A stretch of 64,000 nt of DNA from Rachicladosporium sp. CCFEE 5018 (GCA_002077045.2 KZ111146.1:1025757-1089756); one strand, 5' to 3'. Counted from the first letter of the stretch, positions 1-10,573 are shown. The notes: generated by a model not told the origin, from the letters alone. Numbers and translations are program-made.

Positions 1-582
1 GCATCATGGCAACGTCTCTGCGCTCCAGCTCCGCTGCCCGAAGCTGCAGGCGGATGGGCGAAGGAAAATGGCACGGGCAATGTCGTCGCCTCAAAGCGCG
101 TACGGGTCGAGCGTCAAGACGAGACACCAGAGCAGAAGCGCGAGCGCATCAAGCAGGAGAGCATCATTGACGCGTTGTCCGACGATAGGGTTGTTGATGA
201 GGCCTCCTTCCAGCAGGCTGTACGGGCCCGCGAGCGTAGGGCTATGGAGGATGAGCAGGGGCTGTCTAGTCCGTTGAAGGACAAGAAGTTCGCTGCTTCT
301 TGTGAGGATGACACGGAAGCTAGTACGGAGAGCTTACCTCAACAGCAGCCGCCTAAGCGGTGGGCACAAGATGAGGGTGGAAAGGAGTATCCTATCTCCA
401 CAGAGCGAGCTGAGGCGGTCGCGCGATGGGTCAAAGAAGCGCCATTAAGCGTTGCAGGTGGCAAGAAAAAGAGGCCAACAAGGAAGAGGAAGCCTGGTGG
501 CGACGCTACTAACGGACTCGCAGGTAGTGTGGCAGACTTGTCGGTCGCTAATGATGGCAACAAGGACGAAGAGGTAGATTGA
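1..582 (+). CDS. C-terminal part of an unrecognised protein (5' end outside window)
   Basis: An open frame runs from the first base of the window to a TGA at 580-582, so about 193 C-terminal residues are visible. The visible part is rich in charged and small residues. It has a Lys/Arg patch near the C-terminus (GGKKKRPTRKRKPGG) that looks like a nuclear localisation signal, and it ends in an acidic tail. No catalytic motif or known domain is recognised. The start lies upstream of the window; the ATG at 175 is only an internal methionine. Family and function are unknown, and a nuclear location is inferred only from the basic patch. Confidence 0.6.
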   Translation, partial: ASWQRLCAPAPLPEAAGGWAKENGTGNVVASKRVRVERQDETPEQKRERIKQESIIDALSDDRVVDEASFQQAVRARERRAMEDEQGLSSPLKDKKFAASCEDDTEASTESLPQQQPPKRWAQDEGGKEYPISTERAEAVARWVKEAPLSVAGGKKKRPTRKRKPGGDATNGLAGSVADLSVANDGNKDEEVD

Positions 583-1149
583 TGCAGACTTTCACACCGC
601 TGTTGCAGCAGAAGCCGCGCTAGTCTTCGCTCATACTCTGCCACTACTCGATCAATGCGTAAGCCTGAGGCACAGCAAGCAGCTGTCTCAACAATGTGTA
701 CAAACATCAGCGTCCACTCGCACTTCGTTCCCCCGAACCTTCCATCTTCGGCTCCATCCACTGCCGAACCTCATGTCTTGGCAACGTCACCCCCGCACGA
801 TCACGCAGATGCAACCTCACTTGCAAGCATTCTCCACACAGTCAAGGCGGGTGACAGCAACGGCGTGTGGAGGGCACCCGTCTTGGATCCCAGCACTCAT
901 GTATCTAAACCTTGGCTAATCTGCAGAGCCGTGTCATCTGCTGCACGCCGCTGTCTCGAGGCAGACCGGTGTCATACTGGCCTCTTGATCCACAGCATGA
1001 CACGCCCAATCACCGGCTACTCGTCGGTCATGGTCAATGAGGAGGCACAGAGTACCTATGGGTGGTACATGTAAGGTGTAGTATCGTCCCTGTTCTTTCT
1101 TTGTGGCTTTCATCGCTTGCAGTGACCACTAATTTGAGCAGCCGCTAAT
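583..1149. other. Intergenic, 5' region of the sugar transporter
   Basis: No supported gene. A 139-codon plus-strand frame at 655-1074 has no recognisable domain. It is more likely promoter or 5'-leader sequence of the transporter that starts at 1150. Confidence 0.5.
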
Positions 1150-2721
1150 ATGGCACCCAAATGGCTGAAGAAGAACCAGCTCAAGAGCACCAATGCCTCC
1201 CGTACTAATGCCGCAGAGCTCACGCTTCGACAGTCTATCTACCCGTTGATGCTCGTCACGATCCTGTTCTTCCTTTGGGTTAGTCTTCAGCACACTGCTT
1301 ACCTTCAACGACCGTAGCTGACCAGCCCAGGGCTTCTCGTACGGACTCCTCGACACTTTGAACAAGCATTTTCAGAACACACTCGGGATCACTCGTGCTA
1401 GATCTAGTGGTCTACAGGCAGCATACTTCGGGGCCTACCCTCTAGCCTCTCTCGGCCACGCAAACTGGCTCCTGCGTCACTATGGCTATAAGGTTACCTT
1501 CATCTGGGGGCTGACGCTATATGGCGTCGGAGCTTTGGTAGCGTGGCCGTGTCTGGTCCATCGATCGTTCGGAGGGTTCTGTGCAGCCATTTTCATCATC
1601 GGGAATGGTCTAGGGAGCCTCGAGACGGCCGCGAACCCATACATCACCGTTTGCGGACCGCCCAGATACTCCGAGATTCGCATCAATCTGTCGCAAGCTT
1701 TCAACGGTATTGGCACGGTTCTTGCACCTGTGATCGGATCATACGCTATCTTCAATCATGTCGGAGATGACGCGAAAGCGTTGCAGAATACGCAGTGGAT
1801 CTATCTAGCCATTGCATGCTTCGTCTTCGTGCTGGCCGTCGTGTTTTACTTGTAAGCGTGATCATTAATTTATGTAGTGGCATTGCTAACTGTGACCAGC
1901 TCGCCGATACCTGAGATCACTGATGCAGACATGGAGTTCCAGGCAGCCGAAGCCTCATCCGCAGTCGTACAACCCTTCCGCAAGCAGTATAAGCTCTTCC
2001 ACGCTACCTTCGCCCAATTCTGCTACACAGGCGCGCAAGTCGCGATCGCAGGCTACTTCATCAACTACGTAAGTCATCTGCACCCTCCTGCTCGTGGCGG
2101 CCGGCAATCACTGATGCAACTTTGCAGGTCACAGAAGCAGGCGCCACATCCGACTCCGCCGTCGGCTCCCGCTACCTAGCCGGAGCTCAAGGTTGCTTCG
2201 CTCTCGGCCGTTTCGCCGGTGTCGTTCTTATGAAGTTCATCCGCCCTCGTTGGGTCTTCCTGGTCTACCTGGCCATGTGCATTGTCTTTATCATACCTGC
2301 AGTCACCGAGCGAGGAAACACCGGCATGGCAATGCTGTTCATTGTGCTATTCTTTGAGAGCATCATCTTTCCCACGATCGTCGCACTGGGCATGAGAGGA
2401 CTCGGGAAGTACAGCAAGAGGGGCTCGGGCTTCATCGTGGGCGCTGTCTGTGGTGGAGCTGTGGTGCCACCTATTTTGGGAGCGAGTGCTGATGCCATGA
2501 AAAGCACGCCGAAGGCTATGGTCGTGCCAATGTGTTTCTTCATCATGGCATTCTCGTACGCGATCTGCGTCAACTTTGTACCGGCGTACAGAGATGTGGC
2601 GGACAGCTTTTCGGAGGCGAAGATTGGGTTGCAGACCAGCGACGAGGAGGTTGGTAATGGTCATGCGGTGGGCGACAAGGGAGTGTTGGAGCAGAATGAG
2701 AAGAAGGAGGTAAAGTTTTGA
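1150..2721 (+). CDS. MFS sugar transporter, FHS/L-fucose permease type
   Basis: Four exons join in frame: 1150-1278, 1331-1851, 1900-2068 and 2128-2721, giving about 470 residues. All three introns are 48-59 bases with GT-AG ends. The family signature spans the first junction: residues FFLW then GFSYGLLDTLNKHFQ, followed by a helix ending GAYPLASL. GLGSLETAANPYITVCGP and LSQAFNGIGT are also typical FHS motifs (bacterial FucP, fungal GluP). About 12 hydrophobic segments are present, and the C-terminus is a short hydrophilic tail ending KKEVKF. Known members are proton-coupled symporters for fucose, glucose or galactose in the plasma membrane; the actual substrate here cannot be read from sequence. 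The start is the ATG giving MAPKWLKKNQ, because the frame from it enters helix 1 directly. Confidence 0.88.
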
Positions 2722-2931
2722 AGGTACTAGATGCATGACGAAGCAATGTCGATTGGCTACATGGAGCCTGAGCATACGTACGTTAATCTTACTGAAGTGT
2801 TGATGTACGAACCCAGTAATAGCCCTCTTTCCTGCTTGTATCACTGGCGCAACGAACGTGAGAGTCTTATGCGCACTCCAGGGGACTACATTGCCTTTCA
2901 CAGACCGATATTTACAGCTCATATATCACAC

Positions 2932-3470
2932 TTATACCGCAGAGTCTTTCTTCGCGAATGTCCTTGCTAGTGCATCAATGCTGTCGGCGACGTCCTTGAA
3001 CTCGTCCTTCTGCTCCTGCGCGATCTCCTTGATCACATCCGCCGCCGAGTCACTGTCGTCGCTCGCCCACTGAATTTCGAATGTATTATACTCGATCTTC
3101 ACATTGGCGCCGTAGATATCTTTCTCCGGATTCGAAGAGTATCCGCGGAGCCGCTCGACTAGGCGCAGGAGCTCTTGGACGTCATCACTGTCACAAGAGT
3201 CAGTGGTCACTTCAGCTACAAGAAATGAACGCGGAGGGACGAACGCTGGGACGTCGCCTTTCTTCTCGTTTGTGTTGGAGCCGTGGTGGTTGATTATCTT
3301 GATGGAGGCGGAGCGATTGGGCTCGCCGATCACTTCGACGGTATGGGTTGGAGCGCCTGGTCGCGTAAGCAGATGGCTCGATCAGGTAAATGTATGCTTC
3401 TACCAGAGAAGGGCTTGATGAGGCGGACCTCGAACTCGCCTGATGGCGGAGGAGCTACGGCACGAGGCAT
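2932..3470 (-). CDS. Small conserved-looking protein, two exons, function unknown
   Basis: On the minus strand, exon 1 (3470-3404) begins MPRAVAPPPSGEFEVRLIKP and joins exon 2 (3356-2932) in frame across a 47-base GT-AG intron, giving about 163 residues. The visible parts are a beta-rich N-terminal half (HTVEVIGEP, SIKIINHHG) and an acidic amphipathic C-terminus that could be helical. No signal peptide, membrane segment or catalytic motif is seen. It converges with the sugar transporter that ends at 2721. I do not recognise the family. The splice is supported because it keeps an uninterrupted frame and both sites match consensus. Confidence 0.62.
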
Positions 3471-4162
3471 GCTGGTTCTTTCTGTCTTTGAAATGGAGAA
3501 ATGGGAGTGTGATAGATCAAATGAATAGGTAGTAGAAAATAGAACTGATCTCGAAAGTCTGCAGAGCAAGAGAGCTAAGTGGTGTACCTTACCGTATGCA
3601 CGATCGATCGCGTGAGTACAGATTATGTCGTCAGGGCACGTCATGTATAAGACTCCACTGTAGAGCTACCAGTGCTACAGATTGATCAAGTCCTTGCCCT
3701 GGGACGTAGATGGGCCTCAGTGAAGAGCGATGGACCCCTTGGGGCCGTCGCAGGGTGCTGGAGATGAGCAAGAGACGAGGAGGCTGATAAACTCGCGAAC
3801 GAGCCCTGTACTCACTTCATCCTTTGACGGCATGCCCGGATGCCGCGAGCCAGTGGTGGCGGCCCTGGCGACGAACGGCATTTCCAGCACGCTTCACAAG
3901 CTTGTGATATATATCGGTTGCGGCTTCATGAGTACTGGCCCGTTTACATGAAGCTGTTTGATGGCCGCGAATAGCACATGTTTCCACACATTCGATTGGC
4001 ACGAGACGAGACGTTCTCTGCCAAGCATCGTCACGTTTAAGGAGCAACACATGCACTGTTCTAAACACTCCACACCCCTCCTACACCACTCCTACAACAC
4101 ACACTCTACTACGCCACCCCTGTAAACACTGCATACAAGGCGGCTCCTGTCGAACACACAAC
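3471..4162. other. Divergent intergenic region
   Basis: Lies between the starts of the minus-strand small protein and MZT1. Positions 4070-4160 are C/A-rich and pyrimidine-rich, as is common in fungal 5' leaders. No gene is supported. Confidence 0.5.
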
Positions 4163-4472
4163 ATGCCGCCCGACGATACAAAGCGACGCGCTGCTCGCGA
4201 GACGATTGACATCCTCGACGAGATCTCTACTTTACTCGTAAGTCGCGTCGAGTTCCTCGGCTGTGTCAGGGCTGACCCAGCCACAGAACACACATCTCGA
4301 CCGTCAATCGCTAAGCTACTGCGTATCATTGATCGAGAATGGCGTCAGTCCAGAAGCTCTTGCGGTGAGATAGATATTTGGGCACACTAGACGGGACGGA
4401 CTGACAGTGTGAATGCAGAACGTGATTCGAGAGCTGAGAGCGCAGAGTGCACAGCTTGAGACCAAGGCATAG
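4163..4472 (+). CDS. MZT1: Mitotic-spindle organizing protein 1 (MOZART1 homologue)
   Basis: Three tiny exons (4163-4237, 4287-4364, 4419-4472) join in phase 0 to give a 68-residue protein, the usual MZT1 length. Both introns (49 and 54 bases) are GT-AG. The MOZART1 core is clear: RETIDILDEISTLL in exon 1, LDRQSLSYCVSLIENGVSPEALA in exon 2, then NVIRELRAQ in exon 3. Known MZT1/Gip1/GCP9 proteins bind the N-termini of gamma-tubulin complex proteins and are needed to recruit the complex to spindle pole bodies. Without splicing only a 75-codon frame is visible, which diverges from the family after residue 25, so this gene is easy to miss. The terpene cyclase ends 166 bases downstream on the other strand. 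Confidence 0.92.
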
Positions 4473-4638
4473 GCGATGAACCGCCTGCGGAGAGATCTAA
4501 TTTGACTCGATGTACCGGATAGCGCCAGAGTCCGTGCTGTAAGGTAGCAGGATGCTCGTATGAAGTTCGAAATCGTTACCTCGGGTTCCACGAAAGGACT
4601 CGACCAACACTATCGATCGCGAGGAATGACGCCCACAG

Positions 4639-5763
4639 TCACGGATTGGTGTCCAGCCTGTGGCTCAAGCTGTATCTTAAGGCAGTCGAGCTCCAAATGG
4701 CCTTGCCAACGACCTGAGACTCGACGGCCTCCAATAGCTTCTCCACCCTTGTCGGCACACCACCTGATCCAGAAAGTTGGAGCTTCATAGTCAGGAACAT
4801 GCGATCATATCTGGACGCTAGCAATCTTAGCGCCTCCTTCGCGCCTCTCACCGACAAAACGTTCAATTCCATCAACACCCCGACTCCATTTGCTGAATGT
4901 GCTGATGTCTTCATGCTGGCATTCTCGACGTCGAAGGAGTAGTAGTCGTTGATGAATGCCATCGCCCGGTAGGCCACCTGGAGGAATGGGTCCACAACCG
5001 CACGCTCTGCACCTGATAGCGGATTCATATCAAGGCCAAACATCGTACAAGCCAGGAGGAATTCGGCGCCGAAGTCAACGAAGCGGAAATCGATGTAAGC
5101 CTCGACGTTGTCGAAACGCAGACTTCCTTGCATTTGGGCAGCTTGGGCATAGCTTGCAAGACTTTGCAGGATGTTCTGCGCCTGCAGAACGTTGACCCTC
5201 GAAATCTGATGCAGCAACTCGGACAACAGCTCTCGCCGCACCAGCTTGCGCTCCGCTGTCATCTCAAGGCCGGTGCCATCTTCTCGGTCATCATGAAGGC
5301 AGAAGTATTCGCTGAGCGCACTCAACAATGCTAGCCGCTCTGGTCGAGTGTGTGGCATAAGCAGAGTGACCACATGACCATGCGTCGGGTTCTCGAAGGT
5401 GAAGGTCGATCTTTCGCTGGGATCGCCTACAGCATCGAAGAATCGCGTCCGGAAGGCAAGGCTCGCAGCTGTTGCAATACCTTGCCGAATGTGTCGTCTT
5501 GCTGCATATCCGGTGCAGAAGCCGTCGATATTGTACATGGACGAATGTAGCGGTTCGATGTACGACGGAAGGTCGGTGAGCCGGTCATTCGCCATATTGA
5601 GGGACGCTGAACGATCAAATTCGAACTTCCTGTTGGTCCCGTCGATTTTGACAATTGGCGTCGAACGATGCGGACTTTGACGACGGACGTGAGACAAGCC
5701 GGAGGGCTCGCAGCCAACATATATGCATCTTGATATGCAAGGCTGACGCTCCCCCACGTACAT
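4639..5763 (-). CDS. Class I terpene cyclase (isoprenoid synthase fold)
   Basis: An uninterrupted minus-strand frame of up to 374 residues. It has both metal-binding motifs of class I terpene synthases: an Asp-rich HDDRED at about residues 157-162, and an NSE-type NDYYSFDVE at 272-280. FRFVDFGAEF, where the pyrophosphate-sensing arginine is expected, lies between them. The alpha-helical layout and the NDYYS motif resemble the N-terminal cyclase domain of fungal fusicoccadiene/ophiobolin-type enzymes. No C-terminal prenyltransferase domain is present, so it would use an externally made prenyl diphosphate. The start is uncertain: 5763 is the longest choice, and the internal Met at about 5595 (MANDRLTDLP) is an alternative that loses the KFEF segment. 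No P450, oxidoreductase or cluster regulator lies nearby. Product unknown. Confidence 0.8.
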   Translation of the reverse strand: MYVGERQPCISRCIYVGCEPSGLSHVRRQSPHRSTPIVKIDGTNRKFEFDRSASLNMANDRLTDLPSYIEPLHSSMYNIDGFCTGYAARRHIRQGIATAASLAFRTRFFDAVGDPSERSTFTFENPTHGHVVTLLMPHTRPERLALLSALSEYFCLHDDREDGTGLEMTAERKLVRRELLSELLHQISRVNVLQAQNILQSLASYAQAAQMQGSLRFDNVEAYIDFRFVDFGAEFLLACTMFGLDMNPLSGAERAVVDPFLQVAYRAMAFINDYYSFDVENASMKTSAHSANGVGVLMELNVLSVRGAKEALRLLASRYDRMFLTMKLQLSGSGGVPTRVEKLLEAVESQVVGKAIWSSTALRYSLSHRLDTNP

Positions 5764-6250
5764 GCGCTGTTCGACCCACGCTCAGTATTGGATACTGCAT
5801 TCAGCCGCAAGTAGTATCTCCGCTTCTCCCGCAGTATGAGATCTCACTTAAACTTCTTCCACGGCACTCACGACAGCGATTCTATGATGCAGTGTCGGAG
5901 CAGAAATGTTCGACATCTTGCAACTTGCCAATGTACAACTACTACTCTCTCCGAGGTACTAGTTCACGGACACACTGTCGCAGCTGGACTTATGTGAGCG
6001 TACCCACTGTTTCAGACATCTGGAGAAACGAACTTATGACTTCTGTGGAGATGTCGATCACCTCACCTGGGCGCACGCTCCTCCGCTCCTGTCACTCGAT
6101 CTCACTCTACAAGCACCACTTACGACGCATCCTACATTCGATAATGGGTTCTGCGCTTCCATTTCTTACAAACTCAACAAAGCTATAACCACTATACCTC
6201 CACATACAATACGAAACAAACAGACTTAGATAAGACACTAAGTAAAGACA
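5764..6250. other. Intergenic between terpene cyclase and small gene
   Basis: Divergent promoter region. A 177-codon plus-strand frame overlapping 5655-6188 lacks recognisable domains and is largely antisense to, or upstream of, the cyclase. Positions 6180-6250 are A-rich, like a 5' leader. Confidence 0.45.
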
Positions 6251-6651
6251 ATGGCTCCTCCTACTTCTTCTCCGAATAACGATACACGGAACGTCTACGC
6301 CACGCAGCCCTTAGATATCGGCAATATACGCGGTGTAAGTAATCCGTAATCTATCTATCTACTGGTGAAACTAACTAAATCGCGTAGACCGGCGCCGAGC
6401 AAGCAATCGCGGACATGGATCAGTTCCGCGGCGGAGATATTATTGTTCAGCACGATACCTAACCTGTTCGTCGCACCGCCGAGCACACGCCTACGTTGCC
6501 AAGCCGTCAAGTCTTGGCGAATATGCTGGCGGACCTCATCGACTATGACCTCATTCACGGTCTGCCTGAGAGCTTCGCCCAGCTCCGCGACGCACTTGAG
6601 AAGACTGTCGCAGCACTCGGGGGAGATGAGCCGTACCGAGCGGAGTTGTGA
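6251..6651 (+). CDS. Small unknown protein with competing 3' splice sites (one gives a premature stop)
   Basis: Exon 1 is 6251-6334 (28 codons, MAPPTSSPNNDTRN...). The donor GTAAGT at 6335 has two possible acceptors in the same phase. The proximal one (exon from 6388) has a perfect CTAAC branch site but runs into TAA at 6460-6462. The distal one (exon from 6484) uses a CTAAC element that overlaps that TAA, skips the stop, and continues LPSRQVLANMLADLIDYDLI to TGA at 6649-6651, about 83 residues. The reading frame on both sides of the TAA is the same, so a nonsense mutation is the other explanation. No family is recognised. PUF6 converges from the other strand 89 bases downstream. Confidence 0.45.
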
Positions 6652-6739
6652 GGGAGGAGAGAAGTGATGGAGTGAGAGAGTGATGGGGTGGGAGAGTGAA
6701 GGACAGGAGTCATGGGATGCAGGAGATGGTGTACATGGT

Positions 6740-8755
6740 CTACAGCTTTTGCAACAGCATCCTCGCGCCCGCATTACCCTTTGCTTCCGCTGTCTTAGTG
6801 CCCTTCATCGGCTTCTCACCAGCTGCTGCTTGAAGAGCTTTCTTGCCCTTCTTCAGGGTAGCCATCACTTCTTCCCGCACTTTAGCATCCACGTCTTCAC
6901 TTTCTGTAAGCGCAACAACGACAAACGAGCTCGCACTCGTGGCCCAGGCAAGGGTGTGAGGCTTGATAATCGGCCATAACGCGGTCGTGAACTCCAGCCG
7001 TGGCTCAGCAAGCTGCACACTCTTGGTCGCAGGGTCGAAAGCGCCGCCGAGGACTAGCGTCTTGAACATCCTGCCCGCGGCGGCTGAGTTCGCGAGATGC
7101 TCTGCTGCGGTGGGATCACCAGCAGCGAGCTGAGCGACAGCGTTCTTGGCTTCAGCTTTCGCGTCACCAGTGCACGCCAGTAAGGTCTCGGCAACGAACT
7201 GGCAGCCCGTCGTTGTGGTGGCCAGACTTGCCGCTCGATGTTGCACGAACGTTAGCAGTGGCGTTGAGAGGTACTCGACTAATGCTTTCCGACGGAGCTC
7301 AGGTGCTTTCTTGCTGCTTGTCTGGCGGATGGCATAGACTTCGTCGAAGATGGCTTTGTCATGGTCTTTGACAAGCCATTTCGTCGGGCCCACCATCAGC
7401 AAAAGCAGCACTTGTCGAGCATTTAGATCGTTGGCTACAGCCTCTAGCTTCTCGAAGCGCTGCTGTTCGTCTTCCAGCTTCTCCCCAAGAATCTCGCGGA
7501 AGACTGCGCGCGTCGTCATGGTCGTGTCGTCCGTCACCTCTAGCCCGGTGACAAGAACAAGCTTGGCATACTGATCGAATGCCATGGTGTCGATAGTGTC
7601 CTTGAAGATCTTGAATATTGTCTTGCGGTCTTTTGCTGTGCCGTAGGCAAGTGCAAGGCAGACTAGTCTACTGCCGCTTTTGGTAAACGAGAGGTTCTTG
7701 TACAAATCACCACCGCCGCCTTCCGTCTCCTTGTCGATATCGCCCATCATCTCCTCGAGGAAAGCGCGCTGTTCCTCGCTGCCGGGTGTGAGGGCCAGGA
7801 AGTACTGCAGCATCGCGTCATGGAGCATGGTGAAGCCAGTCATCTTCTTCTGAATGAGCGAGTTGATCATCTGGTGAAGGTACTGCAGGATGGGATTGCG
7901 CTTTTCCGGGTTCATCTTGATGATCTCAGCCAACTCTGCAGTCTCTCCCAGCGCAGCACCCTTGCCTTGGAACAGCGCGAACTCCGCGCCGTACCACTCC
8001 CGCAACATCGTACCCTTCTGCTCCTTGGTTGCGATCTGCCGATAGATATCATCCACAATCCAGCTAGCCTCGGGATGATTTATCAAGCGCTTCACATGGC
8101 CATAGAACTCTGGCACGATGAGATTCTTCGTCTCCGCATCCCCTTCGACCACCATCTTTGCAACTAGGAATTTGCCATACCGACTCTCCGCTAACGATCG
8201 CAGATCTGTCTGCAGCTCCTTCACGATGTTCTTCCGCTGCTCCGGGTTCGCGTACTTGAGCGCGCATTGTATGACGCGCACACTGTCATGCTTGAAGACG
8301 AACTCCCTCACTCGGCCAGTGATGATGGTGAACAGCTCGTTGACCAGCTCTTTGCGCTCCTCGCGAGGCACATGCGACTTTCTTCGCAGCCGCTCCCAGA
8401 TCTGCTTTGACCGCGCTATGCTGTCTGCGTTGGGCTTGGCAGCTTTGCGCTCTTTCGCAAGTACTCGCTGCTTTGCGTGCGCTTCGGCTGATGAGTTGCC
8501 GTCTAATTTGAAGGCTTTGGGATTATCGCCGTCTATAGCATCGCCGGATTGAGTTGGAAGGACGACACCATCGCCGTTGCTTTCAGGGTCATCATCTTCG
8601 CCATCGAGATCTGAGTTGTCGGAGGCTTCTGGGAAATGCTCGAGGGTGACTTTCGGTTTCGGTGCTTTCGCCTCGGTGGTCTTGGGCTTCTTGGTGTGCT
8701 TCTCCTTGGTGCCGTTCGGCGCCTCCTTGCGTTTGGTACCAGCAAGTTTGGACAT
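6740..8755 (-). CDS. PUF6: Pumilio-family ribosome biogenesis protein Puf6/PUM3
   Basis: A single-exon minus-strand frame of 671 residues. The N-terminus is basic and acidic low-complexity sequence (KRKEAPNGTKEKHTKKPK, then DNSDLDGEDDD), typical of nucleolar proteins. Divergent Puf/armadillo repeats follow: IITGRVREFVFKHDSVRVIQCALKY, then YGKFLVAKMV, and near residue 370 NLSFTKSGSRLVCLALAYG. The C-terminal half matches the CPL domain of PUM3/Puf6 (DTIDTMAFDQYAKLVLV, LLLLMVGP). Known Puf6 binds RNA in the nucleolus, is needed for 60S subunit assembly, and represses ASH1 mRNA in budding yeast. Length agrees with the family (about 650 residues). The start at 8755 gives MSKLAGTKRKE, and no upstream extension is needed. 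Confidence 0.92.
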   Translation of the reverse strand: MSKLAGTKRKEAPNGTKEKHTKKPKTTEAKAPKPKVTLEHFPEASDNSDLDGEDDDPESNGDGVVLPTQSGDAIDGDNPKAFKLDGNSSAEAHAKQRVLAKERKAAKPNADSIARSKQIWERLRRKSHVPREERKELVNELFTIITGRVREFVFKHDSVRVIQCALKYANPEQRKNIVKELQTDLRSLAESRYGKFLVAKMVVEGDAETKNLIVPEFYGHVKRLINHPEASWIVDDIYRQIATKEQKGTMLREWYGAEFALFQGKGAALGETAELAEIIKMNPEKRNPILQYLHQMINSLIQKKMTGFTMLHDAMLQYFLALTPGSEEQRAFLEEMMGDIDKETEGGGGDLYKNLSFTKSGSRLVCLALAYGTAKDRKTIFKIFKDTIDTMAFDQYAKLVLVTGLEVTDDTTMTTRAVFREILGEKLEDEQQRFEKLEAVANDLNARQVLLLLMVGPTKWLVKDHDKAIFDEVYAIRQTSSKKAPELRRKALVEYLSTPLLTFVQHRAASLATTTTGCQFVAETLLACTGDAKAEAKNAVAQLAAGDPTAAEHLANSAAAGRMFKTLVLGGAFDPATKSVQLAEPRLEFTTALWPIIKPHTLAWATSASSFVVVALTESEDVDAKVREEVMATLKKGKKALQAAAGEKPMKGTKTAEAKGNAGARMLLQKL

Positions 8756-8988
8756 ATTTGCAGCAGACTGTCAATGATTGTGTGCAAGTCATGTTCAACA
8801 TCTCCACCTACATGAGCTACATCGACATTAGAAAATTATAGTGGAGCAAAAGTAAGGCTCGTCCCGCGACTAGGGTCCTCGAAGACCGCCCCATCGTTTG
8901 ATCTCCAAATCCGCCATCCTCACGCTCATACTCTATTACTTCCGACCAAGTACTGGCAGACAGTGACGTCTCAAAGCAGTGTTCGACG

Positions 8989-10540
8989 ATGGTCTGCCAC
9001 GAGCACGAGGCCTCCGAGCAGCTCGTGACTAATGACCCAGACGTCTCTATCGACTACAATGTCAGATGGCGACTCTACCTCTCCCACGCCCTGTCAGCCT
9101 GGAACTCCCGCATGTTCGAGTTCGGAGCATTCCTCTTCCTAGCGTCTATTTGGACAGACGATCTGCTGCCTGCCTCTGTATATGCTCTCGCGCGCTCGGC
9201 AGCAGCAGCCGCAATTCTGCCCTGGCTCGGATCGCGTCTGGACAGGCTTGCTAGACTGGCATCGATCCGGCTGTCCCTACGTATGTCATTGTAGATAGCT
9301 CGCTTAGCCTGGACACCGCTGACGGATCACAGTTAGTCAAAGGGTTCCGGTCGCTCTGTCGTGCATCGGCTTCTACCTTCTGCTCCGAATACCATCTGCA
9401 CATGACGCGCTTGCTGGTAAAGTCGTTTCGCTGAGTGCACTCTCAATACTCGCTTGTGTCGAGAAGCTTGGTGCATCGACTAACACTATCGCTATCGAGC
9501 GTGACTGGGTTGTGATCATTGCTGGCGGCAACGAAGCGCATCTGGCCACTTTGAACGCCCAAATGCGCCGCATTGATCTCTGTTGCAAGCTTGTTGGGCC
9601 TCTCGCAATTTCGCTCGTCGACTCATACTCGACACGAGTTGCAGTGGTAGGTATGGGCGCCTTCACGAGTGTATCGGTACTGGCCGAATATATCTGCATT
9701 GCACGCGTGTACCGGAGCGTACCCGGGCTGCGCACCTCCAGAGAGCGACGAGAGACGATAGGCACAGATCATGCTGCCAGACCTGCAGTGTCGGCTTTCC
9801 GCTCCGTCACCAAATATGTGCAGCACTCAGCTTTCTCACCATCGCTTTCATTGGCACTCCTCTACCTTACAGTTGTCTCATTTTCCGGTCAATTCATTAC
9901 ATACCTCCTCGCAACCGGATTCAGCAGCACTTCCGTCGCTCTTCTCCGCGCCGTCGCAGCAGTGTTCGAACTCAGCGCAACCTGGGCTGCACCCCTCATA
10001 GCCAAGCGGATCGGCGCTGTGAGGACTGGACTGTGGTCCCTCAATGCCCAGCTGGCTTTCATTGCCGGTGCATGCACCTGTCTATGGTTCACATCAGGTG
10101 CCACACCACGTCTCGCCACCATCGGGCTGATTACGTGCACCATACTCTCACGCACTGGGCTCTGGGGCTTCGACCTCAGCGCACAGCTCATCATCCAAGA
10201 TGAAGTGAAGCCTGATTTACGAGGGACGTTCTCGAGTCTCGAAGCATCGCTACAGAACATCTTCGAGATGCTAGCGTTTGCGTCCACGATCATCTTCCCT
10301 TCGACATCACAGTTCAAGTACCCTGTAGCTATCTCGGCTGGCGCGGTAACGCTATCCAGCGCCGTTTACGCTTGCTTCGTGCGAGGACGCAGAGGCCACC
10401 TCATGCATTTGGACGATTATCTTTGCCGAGGCAAAGCTGGACATGCTGGATGGACAGCCGTCAACAATGAAGACGATGTCAATACAGCAAATGACGATCA
10501 ATCTGAGCTAGCCAGCTATCCATCCCGAGAGACTGCCTGA
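8989..10540 (+). CDS. Ferroportin-like iron exporter (SLC40 family), complete copy
   Basis: Two exons, 8989-9280 and 9333-10540, join across a 52-base GT-AG intron to give 499 residues. Ferroportin signatures are present: SHALSAWNSRMFEFGAFLFL in helix 1, EKLGASTNTIAIERDWVVII, and LNAQMRRIDLCCKLVGPLAI. C-terminal helices include TGLWGFDLSAQLIIQDEV. Known SLC40 proteins are multi-helix MFS-fold exporters of ferrous iron (and some divalent metals). In fungi the membrane and physiological direction are little known, so iron is a family inference. Bases from 10230 onward recur at 19909-20219, where the gene is cut by the assembly gap; this is the only complete version. Confidence 0.87.
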
Positions 10541-10573
10541 CCGACGATCGGACACATATCACCTTCCTCAATC

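Noticed and set aside
655..1074. 139-codon plus-strand frame
   Set aside because: No domain, and a position just upstream of the transporter fits a promoter or leader better.
4639..8755. A terpene biosynthetic gene cluster around the cyclase
   Set aside because: No cytochrome P450, prenyltransferase, transporter or pathway regulator is adjacent. Neighbours are MZT1, a tiny unknown gene and PUF6.
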